Assembly: GCA_001630475.1 (NCBI GenBank)
Contig: KV419411.1
Coordinates: 623,153 to 687,152 of the forward strand
Direction: 5' to 3'
DNA length: 64,000 nucleotides
Origin: Sistotremastrum niveocremeum HHB9708
Lineage: Eukaryota > Basidiomycota > Agaricomycetes > Sistotremastrales > Sistotremastraceae
The translations under genes and the position numbers were made by a program. The notes under the pieces were generated by a model. That model was not told the DNA's origin. It was given only the letters and a program-made list of their open reading frames with translations, and searched no databases. Positions 1 to 13,100 of the stretch are shown here, in pieces. Position 1 is the stretch's first letter. Each line of letters starts with the position of its first letter.

Positions 1-1035
<1,035 letters not shown>

Positions 1036-1117
1036 CGTGTTGAGAAGTTGAGGAGGAGGTAGAAGTCGGGGAGAACTGTAAAGCTCTTGGGGATTTACCA
1101 GGCCGCATTCGAGAGTA

Positions 1118-1124
1118 CTTATAG
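1118..1124 (-). promoter_or_regulatory. Probable TATA box of the manganese peroxidase gene
   Basis: The minus strand reads CTATAAG about 83 nt upstream of the peroxidase ATG at 1035, a usual distance for fungal secreted-enzyme genes. This is a motif match only; transcription start is not visible from sequence. Confidence 0.4.
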
Positions 1125-1144
1125 GTCTGCGTCGTCAGCCTTTC

Positions 1145-4139
1145 ATGGCCATCGTCTCTGATTTCACACCCATGGGGACTGCGAGGTTAGCGGCTGGGGA
1201 CGATGGCCAATTCATTGCATCCAATGGCAGCGACCAGATCAACACACGCAAGGCGTTACCCTCTGGAAAAAATGATCCTTTCCGGCGTAGAAGTTGTCAG
1301 AGACCTGGAGTGGAAGGAGAAAGAACAACTTTCGAAAACTGCCGCGGACGTCTTCGACCAATGAAAGCGAAGTACATTGGGACACATGGTGGTCGTAGAG
1401 AACAGAACAGTATGAAGGTTGGAGAACTGTGCGACTTCAAGACCACAACATTGGGGAGAGGTTTCGTTCCGTTGGTTTGGTTGTTGTATTTATGTTGCTC
1501 CAACTTTGATGGGAACGCCGGCATCAAACCGTGGAAAAAGGAGGATCCGCTTCCATTAGGAAACGAAAAAATACGACAACGCGATTCATGGTTGCGAGAC
1601 TCTCAGCTTCAGAGCTTCACAGACGAACGTTTCGCGTTCAAGCTCTGTCGCATTGAATACGCTGAGTGAGAATTTCAGCAAGCGTCAAAGGGTCCGGCTG
1701 CCCAATGGGTTGCCGTGCCGCACCAGCCGTGCCGGTCCAAACCCTTGGTAAGGCACCACTCTCCTGAGGGTAATAATTATAGTGGCCCATTTTTAGCTCT
1801 ATACGATCCTTTTTTAACAACCTACTCTTTGTTGACTTCTATGCCACTACAACACAAACCAAGTTCGTTTGACCCTCGCCTCTTTTCTTAGAAAGTAATC
1901 GACTCTGCAATGTCGGCAACCTTCAGGCATGATTCATCTGATGTTCTCACACAACCTAATGCCCTGATTTTTGTCCTGCTAATAAGGTTAGTCCGATACG
2001 CTTTCCCAGGAATATGCGCGCTGTCAGGAATATCCCGTATAACCCCAGAGAGGCTTTTCCGATCGCTCGTGCTTCGCTCCTCGGGACGATCGTCGTTTGA
2101 ACTTTTCCAAATGCAGCGATATAAGCAACCTCTTTTCTCGCTATAGAGGCCGAGATGAACCAATGCACGGCCATCTTCCCACCCCATGCAACCGTCGCTG
2201 CACGGTTGAGCACGAGGTCATACGCAAAGTGATACGCAGAGCAGCCCGAAGTGTGCGAAGCTTTTGATGCCGCCTGTAGGATCAAACCTGTCCTGTCAAA
2301 GCGCGTGAGAGTCTCAAACTTGAAGGAAATCAATGAGCCGCTCACAATTCGCGAGTTGATGTATGAGTTGCAGGATCACAGGCGTAGTCAGGTTAATTTG
2401 ACAGTTCAGCTGATTACAACAGGGTCTGAGCGAGTTTCCCCGTTACATCATAGCCTGCGAAAGACTATATCGCGAATTTTCGAGAATTTGATGACAAAGG
2501 CTCAAACGTTCTGAGTTCTCAAATCCCAGCATGCCTGCGGTCAGGAAGTGGAGATTGCACTTTTCTCAGACAGTCATTGAAGGGTATCCGTGCTTCCGTA
2601 TGTCGGTCATCCAGAAAAAGCAGTCTACGGTAGACACAAGACTATCAGTGCAAAAGTTGTTTGGCAATAGATCGAACGTGATTGGGTATTTTCACTCCCT
2701 TGATCGAACAGCGATCATGACTCGGGCTTGTTTCACCTCGGCAATTTCGCCTTTGCAGTGTACCGGATCGTGGAGGTTAATTTGGAAGTAGATTCTGCTT
2801 CTTCTCCTTCCGCGGAAAAAAAAAAGCACTCAAGCCCGTCGCTATGTATTGACCTTCATGATGTTGCAATTCATGTGAACGAAGTTAGTATTAGACTTGT
2901 GTAAAAGCATGTGTTTGCCGGTAAATGTACTCACTATGACGTCCGAGACCAGTTTCTCGCTAGTTCCGTCGATGCAATGCGAACAACAGCGACAAGCGGC
3001 CCTGATACGGATCTCGCACCACGACTTGCTATGGAACGAAAGACAACAATCGTCAGGTATGCGTTGTGCAATACAGTCACGGCGTGGCTCAGGAAAGAAT
3101 CTTCCTTTGTGGTTGGATTGTTGAAGTCGCAAGAGATATCTGATGAGAAGACACTGTATGTTCTGATGCTGGATTGAATGCGGAAGTTGAAGGTTTTCCG
3201 AGGAGTGAACTCATCGAAAGTGACCTGCTGGGCGGATGCCCAATTGAACCTGAAAGATGGTCATTGGTCGCGCTGACAGCACAAGCTATTCGAGAACCGG
3301 TATGTCAAAACAGCATTCGAAACTTTCACGGTTTGAGAGGAGAGGTTGTCCAGGAGAACTGCGCCGGTGCAACTGTCGAGTGCTATGAAAATTGTTGAAG
3401 ATTGAGTCGGAAGAAAAGCATTCGGCGTTCTCGTTGGCTATCGCCGAGGGGCCTCGAACCAATCACGTAAGCAGTATTAGGTAAGCCAACTTCGTTATTG
3501 ACTCTCTGACCTGCTCATGGTGCTGATACAGTACTACCTGGGGGCCGGCTTGAAGGTGGATGGAACGGTCGAAGACGTTCCTACTTGACGTGGCTCTGGT
3601 ATCCTCAAGAGCTAATCGGGTCGTTTACTTGTACAGTGACGATCAGGCCTGTTCACTGGCACACTTGAAGCCTTTGAATCGTCCTTCGACGACCGCCTGA
3701 TTTTCTTTGGTCCCGTCAGATTCAATGAGAATTAAGGCGGAAGTAAGCTTTGTCTTATGGTTCAAGCAGACAATAAGCTGGAGCGCAGATCTCAGGGTCA
3801 GCCTGCACTGCAGGCAAGTCCTCATGAGAACAAGTGGAACCGCCACGGGCATCCGTCCAATAAGAGGCTGCGAGCTCGCCGCATGGGCAGATTTGGAAGC
3901 CGTTTACGACGATTCTAGGCCGAGGAGACCTTTCCGTGAGTTTCGATGTATTGTCGAAGCCAAAGAAGCAAAAACTCTGGCTCAACTGTGAGATTGTTGT
4001 TCCTTTCTCTGCTCTTATCTCAACCCCCGTCAAAGTTCCTCATGCAGTCACGCGTGCTCTCCGTTTGCAAGATACATATGGAGAAGTATCAGTGCGGTCC
4101 AACCTCTGCTGAAGGGTGGAGGTATAACATCCTCTTTCC
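1145..4139. other. Intergenic stretch without a gene I can support
   Basis: This 3-kb stretch lies between the divergent peroxidase and amidase genes. Open frames are short, overlap on both strands, and show no domain I recognise. The longest (minus strand, 1956-2345) lacks an ATG start and shows no family signature. It may contain regulatory DNA for both secreted enzymes or decayed sequence. Confidence 0.5.
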
Positions 4140-6187
4140 ATGTACACCATGGAGTTGAAGTGTCTTGGGTGGCTTTTCGTCGTTCTACTTCAGCTCACAG
4201 GGACACTTGCGATTCCCAGGAGCCCTCACAAATCCATCAGGGCGTCCAAATTTCCCAACCTCTACGAAGCTTCAATATCTGAGCTTCAAGCCGGACTGGA
4301 TGCCAGGACCTTCACCAGTGTCGATTTGGTCAAGGCAAGGCATCAGCCCCAATCATTTGTCCTATTTTACCAACTCTGACTGTCAACTTTAGGCCTACTT
4401 TGCCCGACAAAATGAAGTCAACTTAGCTGGCCCAACGCTTAGAGCGATCCTCGAACAGAATCCATCTGCGCTGGAGGAAGCAGCGTTCCTTGATGCAGAG
4501 CGGAAAGTATCAGGAAAGCGGAGCATTTTACATGGGATTCCGGTGTGTAATCTATGCTCTCCGAGACGACCCTTGATACAATCTTACTTCGCAGGTCCTT
4601 CTGAAAGACAACATAGCTACCACTGCCTCTGAAGGTTAGCATATCTCTTTTCCATTGATGCGTGTCATTAAGATGTGCTAGGGATGAACACGACTGCTGG
4701 TTCCTTCGCATTGCTGAACTCCATCGTACCCGGCGATGCAGGCGTGGTTAAGCGCCTGCGTAAAGCAGGAGCCATTATCCTTGGCAAAGCAAATCTGTCC
4801 GAGTTTGCGCATTTCCGCGGAAATCAAGCTTCGGGTTGGTCGGGTAGAGGAGGACAGAACACAAGTCCTTACTTCCCTGGCGGAGATCCTTGTGGTAGTA
4901 GTTCTGGGTCAGGCGTGTCCGCTGCTATCGGTTTAGCTGCTGTGACTTTGGGCACCGAGACAGACGGGAGCATCACATGCCCAACGTCGCATAATAACCT
5001 TGCAGGCATCAAGCCAACCGTTGGATGTATGTCCGAGTCCCTCTTTCGTTGCCAGAGCCTAAGCTAATTTTTGTATAGTGACGTCACGCGCAGGAGGTAG
5101 CGATTTCATGAACTCTCGAAATGAAAGTCTGTTTCTCAATCCTTCCCACAGTTGTTCCTATCTCTCAGAATCAGGATACGGTTGGCCCTCTCGTCCGATC
5201 GGTGTCAGACGCTGCAGCCGTTCTGTCAATCATTGCTGGACCCGACCCAAATGATAATTTTACATTGGCTCAACCTTCCCCGGTCCCTGATTTCACAAAG
5301 GCGCTTAATAAGAATGCTCTTCAAGGGAAGCGGATAGGAATTCCCAGACAAGTCTTCCTGAACGACAGTGTTACTGGTAATGTGAGTGCGAATCTCCGCG
5401 CCGCTGATAGGGGGCTGACCTTAAATCATCCCTTAGGATCCGTCAATTGGAGTAGCATTTGAGGCCGCCATCGCCACCATCAAGTCGCTCGGAGCCACGA
5501 TAGTCGATCCCGCAGATTTTCCCAATGCCAATGATTTCTTGAGGAATAACAATGAAACATTCGTCCTGGACGTTGACTTCAAGGTTCGCCACAAAGCCCT
5601 TTGGCCTTCGAAATACTAAACCCCTAATTTAGATACAATTGAACGCGTGGTTCGCTTCCCTGAGGTTCAATCCTACTGGCGTAGAGAGTCTAGCCGATCT
5701 GATCGCGTTCAATGACAACAATCCGGCGCTAGAAGAGCCGCCTGGGTTCGCCAGCAACTCGGACTTGATCGCGGCTCAGGCAACCACTGGCCGCAATGCC
5801 ACTTATTTCACGGCCTTGGCAGACGATCATGTCTTAGGTGGATCAAGTGGAATCGACGCCACCCTCAAAGCCCATAAGCTGGACGCTCTGCTGCTCCCTG
5901 CCGCTGGACTGACTACCAAGCCCGCCGCGGTCGCAGGGTACCCGATCGTCACCGTTCCTCTTGGCTTCTTCCCAGACAACGTGACACAAAGAAGAGCTGG
6001 ACCTGAAACCGTCTACCCTGCAGCTGGGATGCCATTCGGATTGTCGTTCTTGGGAACAGCCTTCAGCGAGTTCGAGCTGATTGGCTTCGCCTTTGCGTAT
6101 GAGCAGAAAACGCAGACGAGGTTGGCTCGAAAGGCATTCGCTGCAGCAATACCTCAAACTCAATTATCTGATATTGTGGGCAAGTAG
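4140..6187 (+). CDS. Secreted amidase-signature family enzyme
   Basis: Hydrolyses carbon-nitrogen (amide) bonds; the natural substrate cannot be read from sequence. Eight exons: 4140-4334, 4393-4542, 4595-4634, 4682-5026, 5079-5096, 5152-5381, 5437-5583 and 5633-6187, giving about 559 residues. A hydrophobic N-terminus (residues 5-25) looks like a signal peptide. The Ser-cisSer-Lys triad of the family is visible as Lys119 (LLKDN), the cis-Ser in the GSSSGSG loop near residue 201, and the nucleophile Ser225 in TETDGSITCP. The spacing of the two serines (24) equals that of fatty-acid amide hydrolase. Two Met codons (4140 and 4149) are in frame. Odd points: the first intron is best read with a GC donor, and exon 5 is only 18 nt. 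Many fungal amidases of this type are secreted proteins of unknown role. Confidence 0.93.
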
Positions 6188-6553
6188 GTCGTAGGATTCG
6201 TTGGACTTTGTAGATAGCGATGTACCTTCTGTCGATCGGTCATGGATGTCCTAGGCGCTAGGGTGTACTATTTCTCAATGAACGTCGGATTTATCAAGTT
6301 GTACTTGTCTTTCTCACTTCTAGGCTGTGCGACGGCCTCTGCGGTCTGCCAAAATATTCTCCAGTACAAAGACCATCGGGCTGCAACACGCTATGACTGG
6401 TCCTGACTTGAACGGCCTCTGGGCTGACTAAGTGCTATACTAATCGATATCACACAACTGTTCTATCCATGTCATGTCGACGTCTGCTTGCTATAAAGAT
6501 GCTTGGACTTGATGGAGGTAACCGAACATCGTTCTCGTTGTCCACATCCAATA

Positions 6554-7641
6554 ATGGCCATCACAACTGTCGGTATCGCGGGCGCAGGAGATGTGGCCAA
6601 GTTTTTTGTGGAGGAGTTGGAGAAGGACGAGAGGTTCAAAATCGTGGTGTTATCCCGTGCTGTACGTCTAAACTAAATCGAATGATCGAATAAATCCCCT
6701 GACGTATCATTGGTGTAGCCTAGAGAGTGGTTTGCGAGTCGGTCTACAGTCCAAATGAAAATTACCGATTACACTTTTGACTCTCTCCGCCCCATTGTGG
6801 AAGACCTTGATATCCTCTTCTCATTCTTGCACGACAACTCCTCTTTCTACGTCAATGCTCACAAAGCAATGCTAGATGCCTGTTCAGCGTCTCCAAGATG
6901 CAAACGATTCGTCCCATCAGAATATGGTGGAGACATCGACAAATATCCTGACCTTCCAAGATTCTACAAGCCCACTCATGGCGCCTTTAGAGAGATACTC
7001 AACTCAGACTCGCATGGCGTGGAATGGACTTTGGTCAACATTGGATATTTTATGGACTATTTCTTGCCTCCAGCTAAGACGTATATGAAACCTTTGACTG
7101 GTATTTGGCCTATCACCGGTGACGATGTTATTATTCCTGGGACTGGCGATGAACCCGTCGGCTTCACAAGCGCACGAGATGTCGCAAAGGGTTTAGTCAA
7201 GCTAGTTGATGCGCCATTGTGGGTGAGTGTTCACTGAGGCAAATGCTACTTTCCACAGCCGCTTATCAGCGATATCTAGGACAAGCACATCTACATGTGT
7301 GGTGAACGGACCACATTCAACAGGGCTGTCGAATATCTCCAACAACGTCGAGGTAGGCCGCTCTCCAATCTGTCGTCAATACGCCGTAGCTCACTAAAGA
7401 TACATCAGGTCGTCCATATAATATCAGCTACCGATCAGCCCAAGAAGTCGCTGACGAGATTCCCGCGCACCTTGATGATGATGATCCAAAATATCTTTGG
7501 AAGTTGTACATGGATGAGTGGATTTACGCAGGAGCAAGTGCTCCGCCTGAGCATTTGGTCGAGCAGCATCGGATGCAGTACTTTGCAGACGTTCGATTTC
7601 GAGGTATCGCTCAACTACTTGATGAAGAAGATCTAGAATAG
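6554..7641 (+). CDS. NmrA-like / isoflavone-reductase-like NAD(P)-binding protein
   Basis: Atypical short-chain dehydrogenase of the NmrA type, which binds NAD(P) as a redox sensor or reduces small phenolic or ether substrates. Four exons (6554-6661, 6719-7222, 7280-7352, 7409-7641) encode 305 residues. The N-terminus TVGIAGAGDVAKFFVEEL is a Rossmann GxxGxxA loop. FVPSEYGGD, about 100 residues further on, matches the conserved substrate-side motif of the family (FIPSEFG-like). The C-terminus, ending at LDEEDLE, is helical and charged. It follows the amidase on the same strand after a 366-bp gap, but the two genes need not be functionally linked. No catalytic Tyr-x-x-x-Lys pair typical of classical SDRs is obvious, so the activity is uncertain. 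Confidence 0.88.
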
Positions 7642-7896
7642 CTGGTGATAGCTTCAAGTGTCGGTCCACTTCATTGTATAGGAGGGCGACGCGTAGTGTC
7701 AGCTGCGAGGTCATTTCTTGGGTGCAATATGTCAGGATTCTCGATAGCACCAATACAGTTGGCAGACACCCAATGACTAACCTACGGAAACTTACTAGAA
7801 TCGAAAATCTGAAATACAAATTACTACGAAAACATAAGAACGCGAGTACAATTTGAAAGCGCTTAAGCATAAACAACAACGAAATCAGAAACACAA

Positions 7897-10133
7897 TCAA
7901 GAATCTGAGGAAAGGTCCTTAGGAGGATTGACACGCAAAATGACCCTTGGAACCTTCTTCTCGGATGGAGGAAGTTCCTCAGTCTTCAAATTAAGGGGTT
8001 CAGAAGGAAGTGCAGCGATCCCGTCAGGAGGGGCACTGGCAATATCCGTTTTCTTGGTTGCCCCCTTCTGAGTGCTTTGTTTAGAAACGGGTGGGGTTTC
8101 GACAGGAGGTTTCTTTTTCTCGCGAGTACTTCTGCGCTCCGGGATCGCCTCAGCAGTCTTCAAGCGATTCGTCGCGCTCTTGGGCTGAGGGGGGTCTAGA
8201 ACAGCCAGTACCTCAACAGATCGCTGAAGCCATGTTTCTGGCGGCACGACACTTGAACGACGCGTCTTAGCGCCAGTGGCTTTCTCTAGCTGTCTCAAAT
8301 CGTAAGGTTCCGGTGACAAATGAGATGAGAGGAGTTCATACCTTTGTTAAATTCTCCACGCTCCAAAAGGAGTCATCGACTACATCATGGGATGGATTGA
8401 CAAGCCCAAACAGATGAGCAAAAGCACCGCTGCTTAGGGCACGGAGGGAATAACCGCCTTCCAGTACGCTGATGACACGACCCTTTGCATATGTCGAAGC
8501 AAAGTCGCAAATGTCGGCGGTAAAGCGGTGATAGAACGACGTAGGCACACGACGACCATGACGAGACATGGAAGGGTATTCGTGAACGGAAGCGTCGAAG
8601 CCACAGCTGCGGAATCAATCAATACATGTCACGGAAAGAGGGGGAAAGCGAGATCCGTACCTGATGAAAACCAATACTTCCTCGGTTTGGCACATAGATA
8701 TCGCGAAATCTCGCGCTCGATCGAGAAGTTTAAGGTACCCGGGGTAAACGTTCTTGTAGAATTCTTCATCAGTGGTATATTCAACGAGGTGCTGATTCTC
8801 AATCCATTGACCGTGAGGGCCGTGAATAGAAGTGGAAGCTGCTTGAATCAATGCCGAATTTCCGTCCTGGCAATTAATGTTTAGGAGGTTCTAGGACGTA
8901 TACCGGACAAACGTACCTCGCACGGGAACGAAAGGATGTCATGCAATGAACCATAGAATACTTTCAAGCCCTTTGGTCCTTCTGTCGCAATTGCTGAGGC
9001 TGTCGCATCTTCACGGCCCTCACGCTCGAGCTCCTTTCGATAAGTCTCTTCGTTGATTGACCAGGCGATCGATTGAGTCCCATTTCCGTGATGGAGGTCT
9101 ATATCCAGCACAATGACCCTGTTGATGTTGTGTTTCATATGAGCTAATTACGACCTCTGAAAATATGAACATAGGAAAGTGGAGAAATATAAGCACCATG
9201 AGCCGCCGCCACCATGACGTTGTTGACAAAGCAAAAGCCGGACGGTGTGTCCTCTCCACAGTGATGGCCGGGAGGTCGGATAAGCACGAATGCATGTCGG
9301 GGATCCGTAGTCCGTTTTTCGGGGCTATCATTGACCTGAGGAATTGTGATTTTGTCTGATGCTGTATGGTTGACGACTAAATCGACAGCTTCGCACACGG
9401 TACCCAGCGCTCCGGAAACTGCATCAAGAGACTCGGGACACACTGCAAAATAGTTAGGCATGGCTTTGATTATATAAACAGGGCTGACAATAAAGATCTC
9501 CTTGATTAAGGCCTTCTGGGATTTCGCTGCCGCCATTTGCTATCTTATTGTGGCTCTCCGAAGCCCAAGAGATGAATTGATCGATATAACCTGGTCTGAG
9601 CACATCATGGCGTTGGTCTTAGTACTCTAAGAGAGGTTAGAGACTTACCCATCGATATCACCATGAATAAATTTCACCGCAGGGTTTGTTGCCAGGTCTA
9701 CTTTGGAGGCGCTCTTGATGACGTCAACAATATTAGTGACCGATAGTGGCTTCGCAGGCGAAGAAAGAGTGAGGCCCTCTAACGCTTGAGCTAGCTCATC
9801 ACCGGCTGTGGCTTGAGGTTCAGGCTTGATCTTAACATCATCGATCGATGAAACCAAAGCAAGACTCGAGGATAAGCTCTGGATGCATTGTTCCAGTCTC
9901 GCGATCGCCCCTGAGAGACCGATAGCAACTGAACGCAATCGTTCTGGACGTTCGACAATGGCTGAGTCGTCGTGAGTTCGGATGTACTTGTGAGAACGAC
10001 ATAGTTCCTGAAGCAATATCGTGGGCTTGCACGCGTTCTGGAGGTGGTCAGAGGGAATTGGCGGCGCGTCAGTACGTGAATCTCCAGGAGCGTCAATACT
10101 CTCGGTCTCTTTCTCTGGATTAGGTTGAGCCAT
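7897..10133 (-). CDS. HOS3: Class II histone deacetylase, Hos3-like
   Basis: Zinc hydrolase removing acetyl groups from lysines of histones or other proteins. Seven exons on the minus strand (10133-9649, 9595-9489, 9442-9197, 9143-8917, 8866-8661, 8606-8342, 8289-7897) sum to 642 codons plus stop. The catalytic His pair is H257/H258 in PPGHHCGED. The zinc ligands are D295 and H297 (LDIDLHHGNGTQ) and D428 (CGFDASVHE). The transition-state Tyr is Y476 in LEGGYSLRA. An N-terminal motif IVERPERLRSV and the long basic, Pro-rich tail after residue 515 fit fungal Hos3 proteins rather than Hda1 or Rpd3. It is convergent with the NmrA-like gene, with 255 bp between the two stop codons. All active-site residues are intact. 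Confidence 0.94.
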
Positions 10134-13100
10134 GATAAGATGTCCCTTTCGATTTGGTTAGAGCTTCGCGAGGCTCTGAAGACTGGACGAACTCACCTAT
10201 GACTGCGAACAATTGCAACGCGAAGGCTGATGCGGTCACGTGGACAGGATCTTTCCTTTTCCGCAACCAAGCCCTTCGGTTCGCCAGCGCGACAACCATG
10301 AAACGCGGAAGGCAATTTTCTAATCTGCCTGAACGACTTGTAATTTCTGAAGGTTCCAATCTGCATCTTTTCCTGTTCGTTCTGGGAGACTGAGGCAGCT
10401 TGCCTGTCCGTGCAATCCAACGACAGTGGCAGTTGAATCGTGGTCCTTGTCATTCTGATCAGCATTCCTGTTGCTCAAGCTACAAAGGTTCTTAAACGTC
10501 TATTTATATTCTTAAGGCAACCCTGAAGTCAATTTCTGGCCTGATAGTCGAGTGCTGTCTTGGATAACATTCCCCACACACCCGAAAAGGCTTATCGATT
10601 CTTTGTAGTGCTGCAGGGTTATTACTGGTAAGTTGCTAGCGCTGATGCATAGGGCTACGTGTCCGTACCCTGCACAATGACTTTACTAATTTGGGCTAAA
10701 TAAAAGATCACTCAGAGCATCCTAAGGATCACTGCCACGTGGCATTGCGAATGACGGTTCTACCATGGGCGTTTGTCGAGTCTTCAGAGCTTCAGAGCTT
10801 CAGACGTGCTCCGTGGTATCAAGACTCGAAGGTGCAACTCTACGGTGCTTCGATCAGGGGGATTTACGTGAGTCTCTTCCATTTCGGTTATCGGTCGTCG
10901 CGTATGCATTCCGAAGCTTCGCATCGATGACAGATGGACAAGTGACCCTGGCGTTGTCTACAACTCCTTTCACTCAGCCGTACTTGAAATTTGAAATCTT
11001 ATGGTGGCTCCTTCCTATCATGGCTTCAACATTCGAATATCTCAAGACCCCGAAAATCCCTGTATCTTCGAACCCCTCCGGACTATTACAGCAGCTACAG
11101 GATCTACTGTCTTCGACTCTTCTCTCGAGCTTCGAACATATTGTGGCCTTCTTGCACGTTCTGAATCTACTGAAGCCAATTCTGAGGGCTCCGGATACTA
11201 TAGCCGACACCTTCCTGTTTTCGCCGAGACCGGAAAGTCTCACCTACGGCGTTTAGAGAAAGTCCGCCGACGAATAGTTGTGAGCGGCTGAAACCCTCAG
11301 GGCCGTGTCAAAATTGCCGATATGTTGTCTCCAGTTCAACACTCCAGTAATCCGACCTCCCGGATTGATTTGATTCAAATAATATTCATAAACATTCTCA
11401 AAGGCTCATTCCGGAGATGTGCCCTAGTCGTTGCTTTGATGACCCGGCCTGCCCCATCGACTTGTTCAACGCGAGTAATATTCCATGTCGCTCCACTTGA
11501 GTCGAAATCTCACCATTGTCGTCTCATAACAGACTCCATAATCGTTGAGGCTGACATAGGTGAACAGCTTATCCACGGCGTTCAACACACATGCGTCTGA
11601 CAAGTAAACCCATGACCAACGTTGTTTTGTTTTGGCTTCAATGACACGGTCTAGCGCTCCTCTTCATGGTCTTTCATGCGCCACTGTTCTGGCTCCACGT
11701 AATCGAAGTGATTCCCAAGAGAAGTAAGTCAACGAGATTGCTACCCCTGATAACGATTCGCCCCCCTGGTCCCTCAGCATCTCCATGTGCAGTCACACAA
11801 CTCTCCGATTCGCCGGATATTCATATCTCCATGGATCGACAACGGACGTCTAGCGCCCATGAACTTCCAATCTGATAGCAGTATCCTCAAAATGACTCGG
11901 TTAGCCAGACGCAGAGTTAGTCAAATGCGCGAACGGTTCAGAGGTAGATCAGTCCTGAGAGACTTGTCGCTGGTTCCATGGTGCATTTTCCTCGTCGTGC
12001 AGAGACTCTATCAAAGCGGGCGATATCAGGGCTAGCGCTAGGAGAGAGACGGCCTCAGAATATACTTCGATGCGCCGGGAAGCTCACATAGCAATTGGCA
12101 TTTGCCCTTGCAGCCACAATAAGGTAGACACCCTGAACGATACATTCACCAGTGACAAGTCGCCGCTGTGCACGTGTGCACGTTACGTGAACCATGATTC
12201 TGTTCGTCCATTATTTTTGGATTAACAACCTTCCGTCTGTTGGATAAGGAGTAACGTTGTTTATTGCCAGAGATATCAAGCTTAGCGTCAGTTCCGTTGG
12301 ACCCCTTTGGACAAACACCCATTCAGCGAACTCCATTCGTCGAGACATTCGCATTTCAACCGCGCAAGTCTTCCAACCTTCCAAGACTCTCCAGCCTTTC
12401 CCCGATGACGAAATACGACGCTTGGATTGTTGAACTCGGACAATCGGAGGCACTGGACCGATCTCGACGACAAACCGCGATGGAGAATTTAGGAACGGTG
12501 CCATTTCTCCCCGGATAAGATGACAGTCCTAAAGAATCGAAAAACCCCTCTGACAAGAATAGATTCGATGGAGTCCCTTCAAATATCTCCATTGGTTGCG
12601 AAACAAAGAATGCCAAGGGTCAACAAATGAGAGAGAAAGGCGACAGATCCAGTGTCGACAAGAAGACTTGTCTGCCGCCGAAGGACGAAGACTGAGTGCG
12701 ACAATCATAAGCCAGCGAGGTTTTCTTCATCAGCACGGTCGGTGTGACGAATCGAGCGACAGATCTGCCAATAAAACATCGTCTGCTCGACGCCGCTGTC
12801 GAGCAGGCTAGCTCCAGCTCCATCTCTCGCCAAAAACCTGGTCCTCAAGACATTGACGTGATAGATGTGGCTGAAAGGGGATCGCAGTCGAGCCGCTCCA
12901 ACCGATTCCCAGCGTTAACGCTCAGACATTCTCCGTTCTGTGAGGATTTCATTTTGAGCTATTTCTGTGAGATCGCAACTGTCAGATTTTCTGGATCCAG
13001 AACTGATTGGGTAACTTCTCTAACCGCTTGGAGTCCATGTGGTGAACAGGCACGCTTCAAGAAGTGCTCATGCAGCAGAACCATACCCCTGAAACGTCTA

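Noticed and set aside
1956-2345. A 129-codon open frame on the minus strand
   Set aside because: It lacks an ATG start, shows no family motif, and no flanking splice sites extend it.
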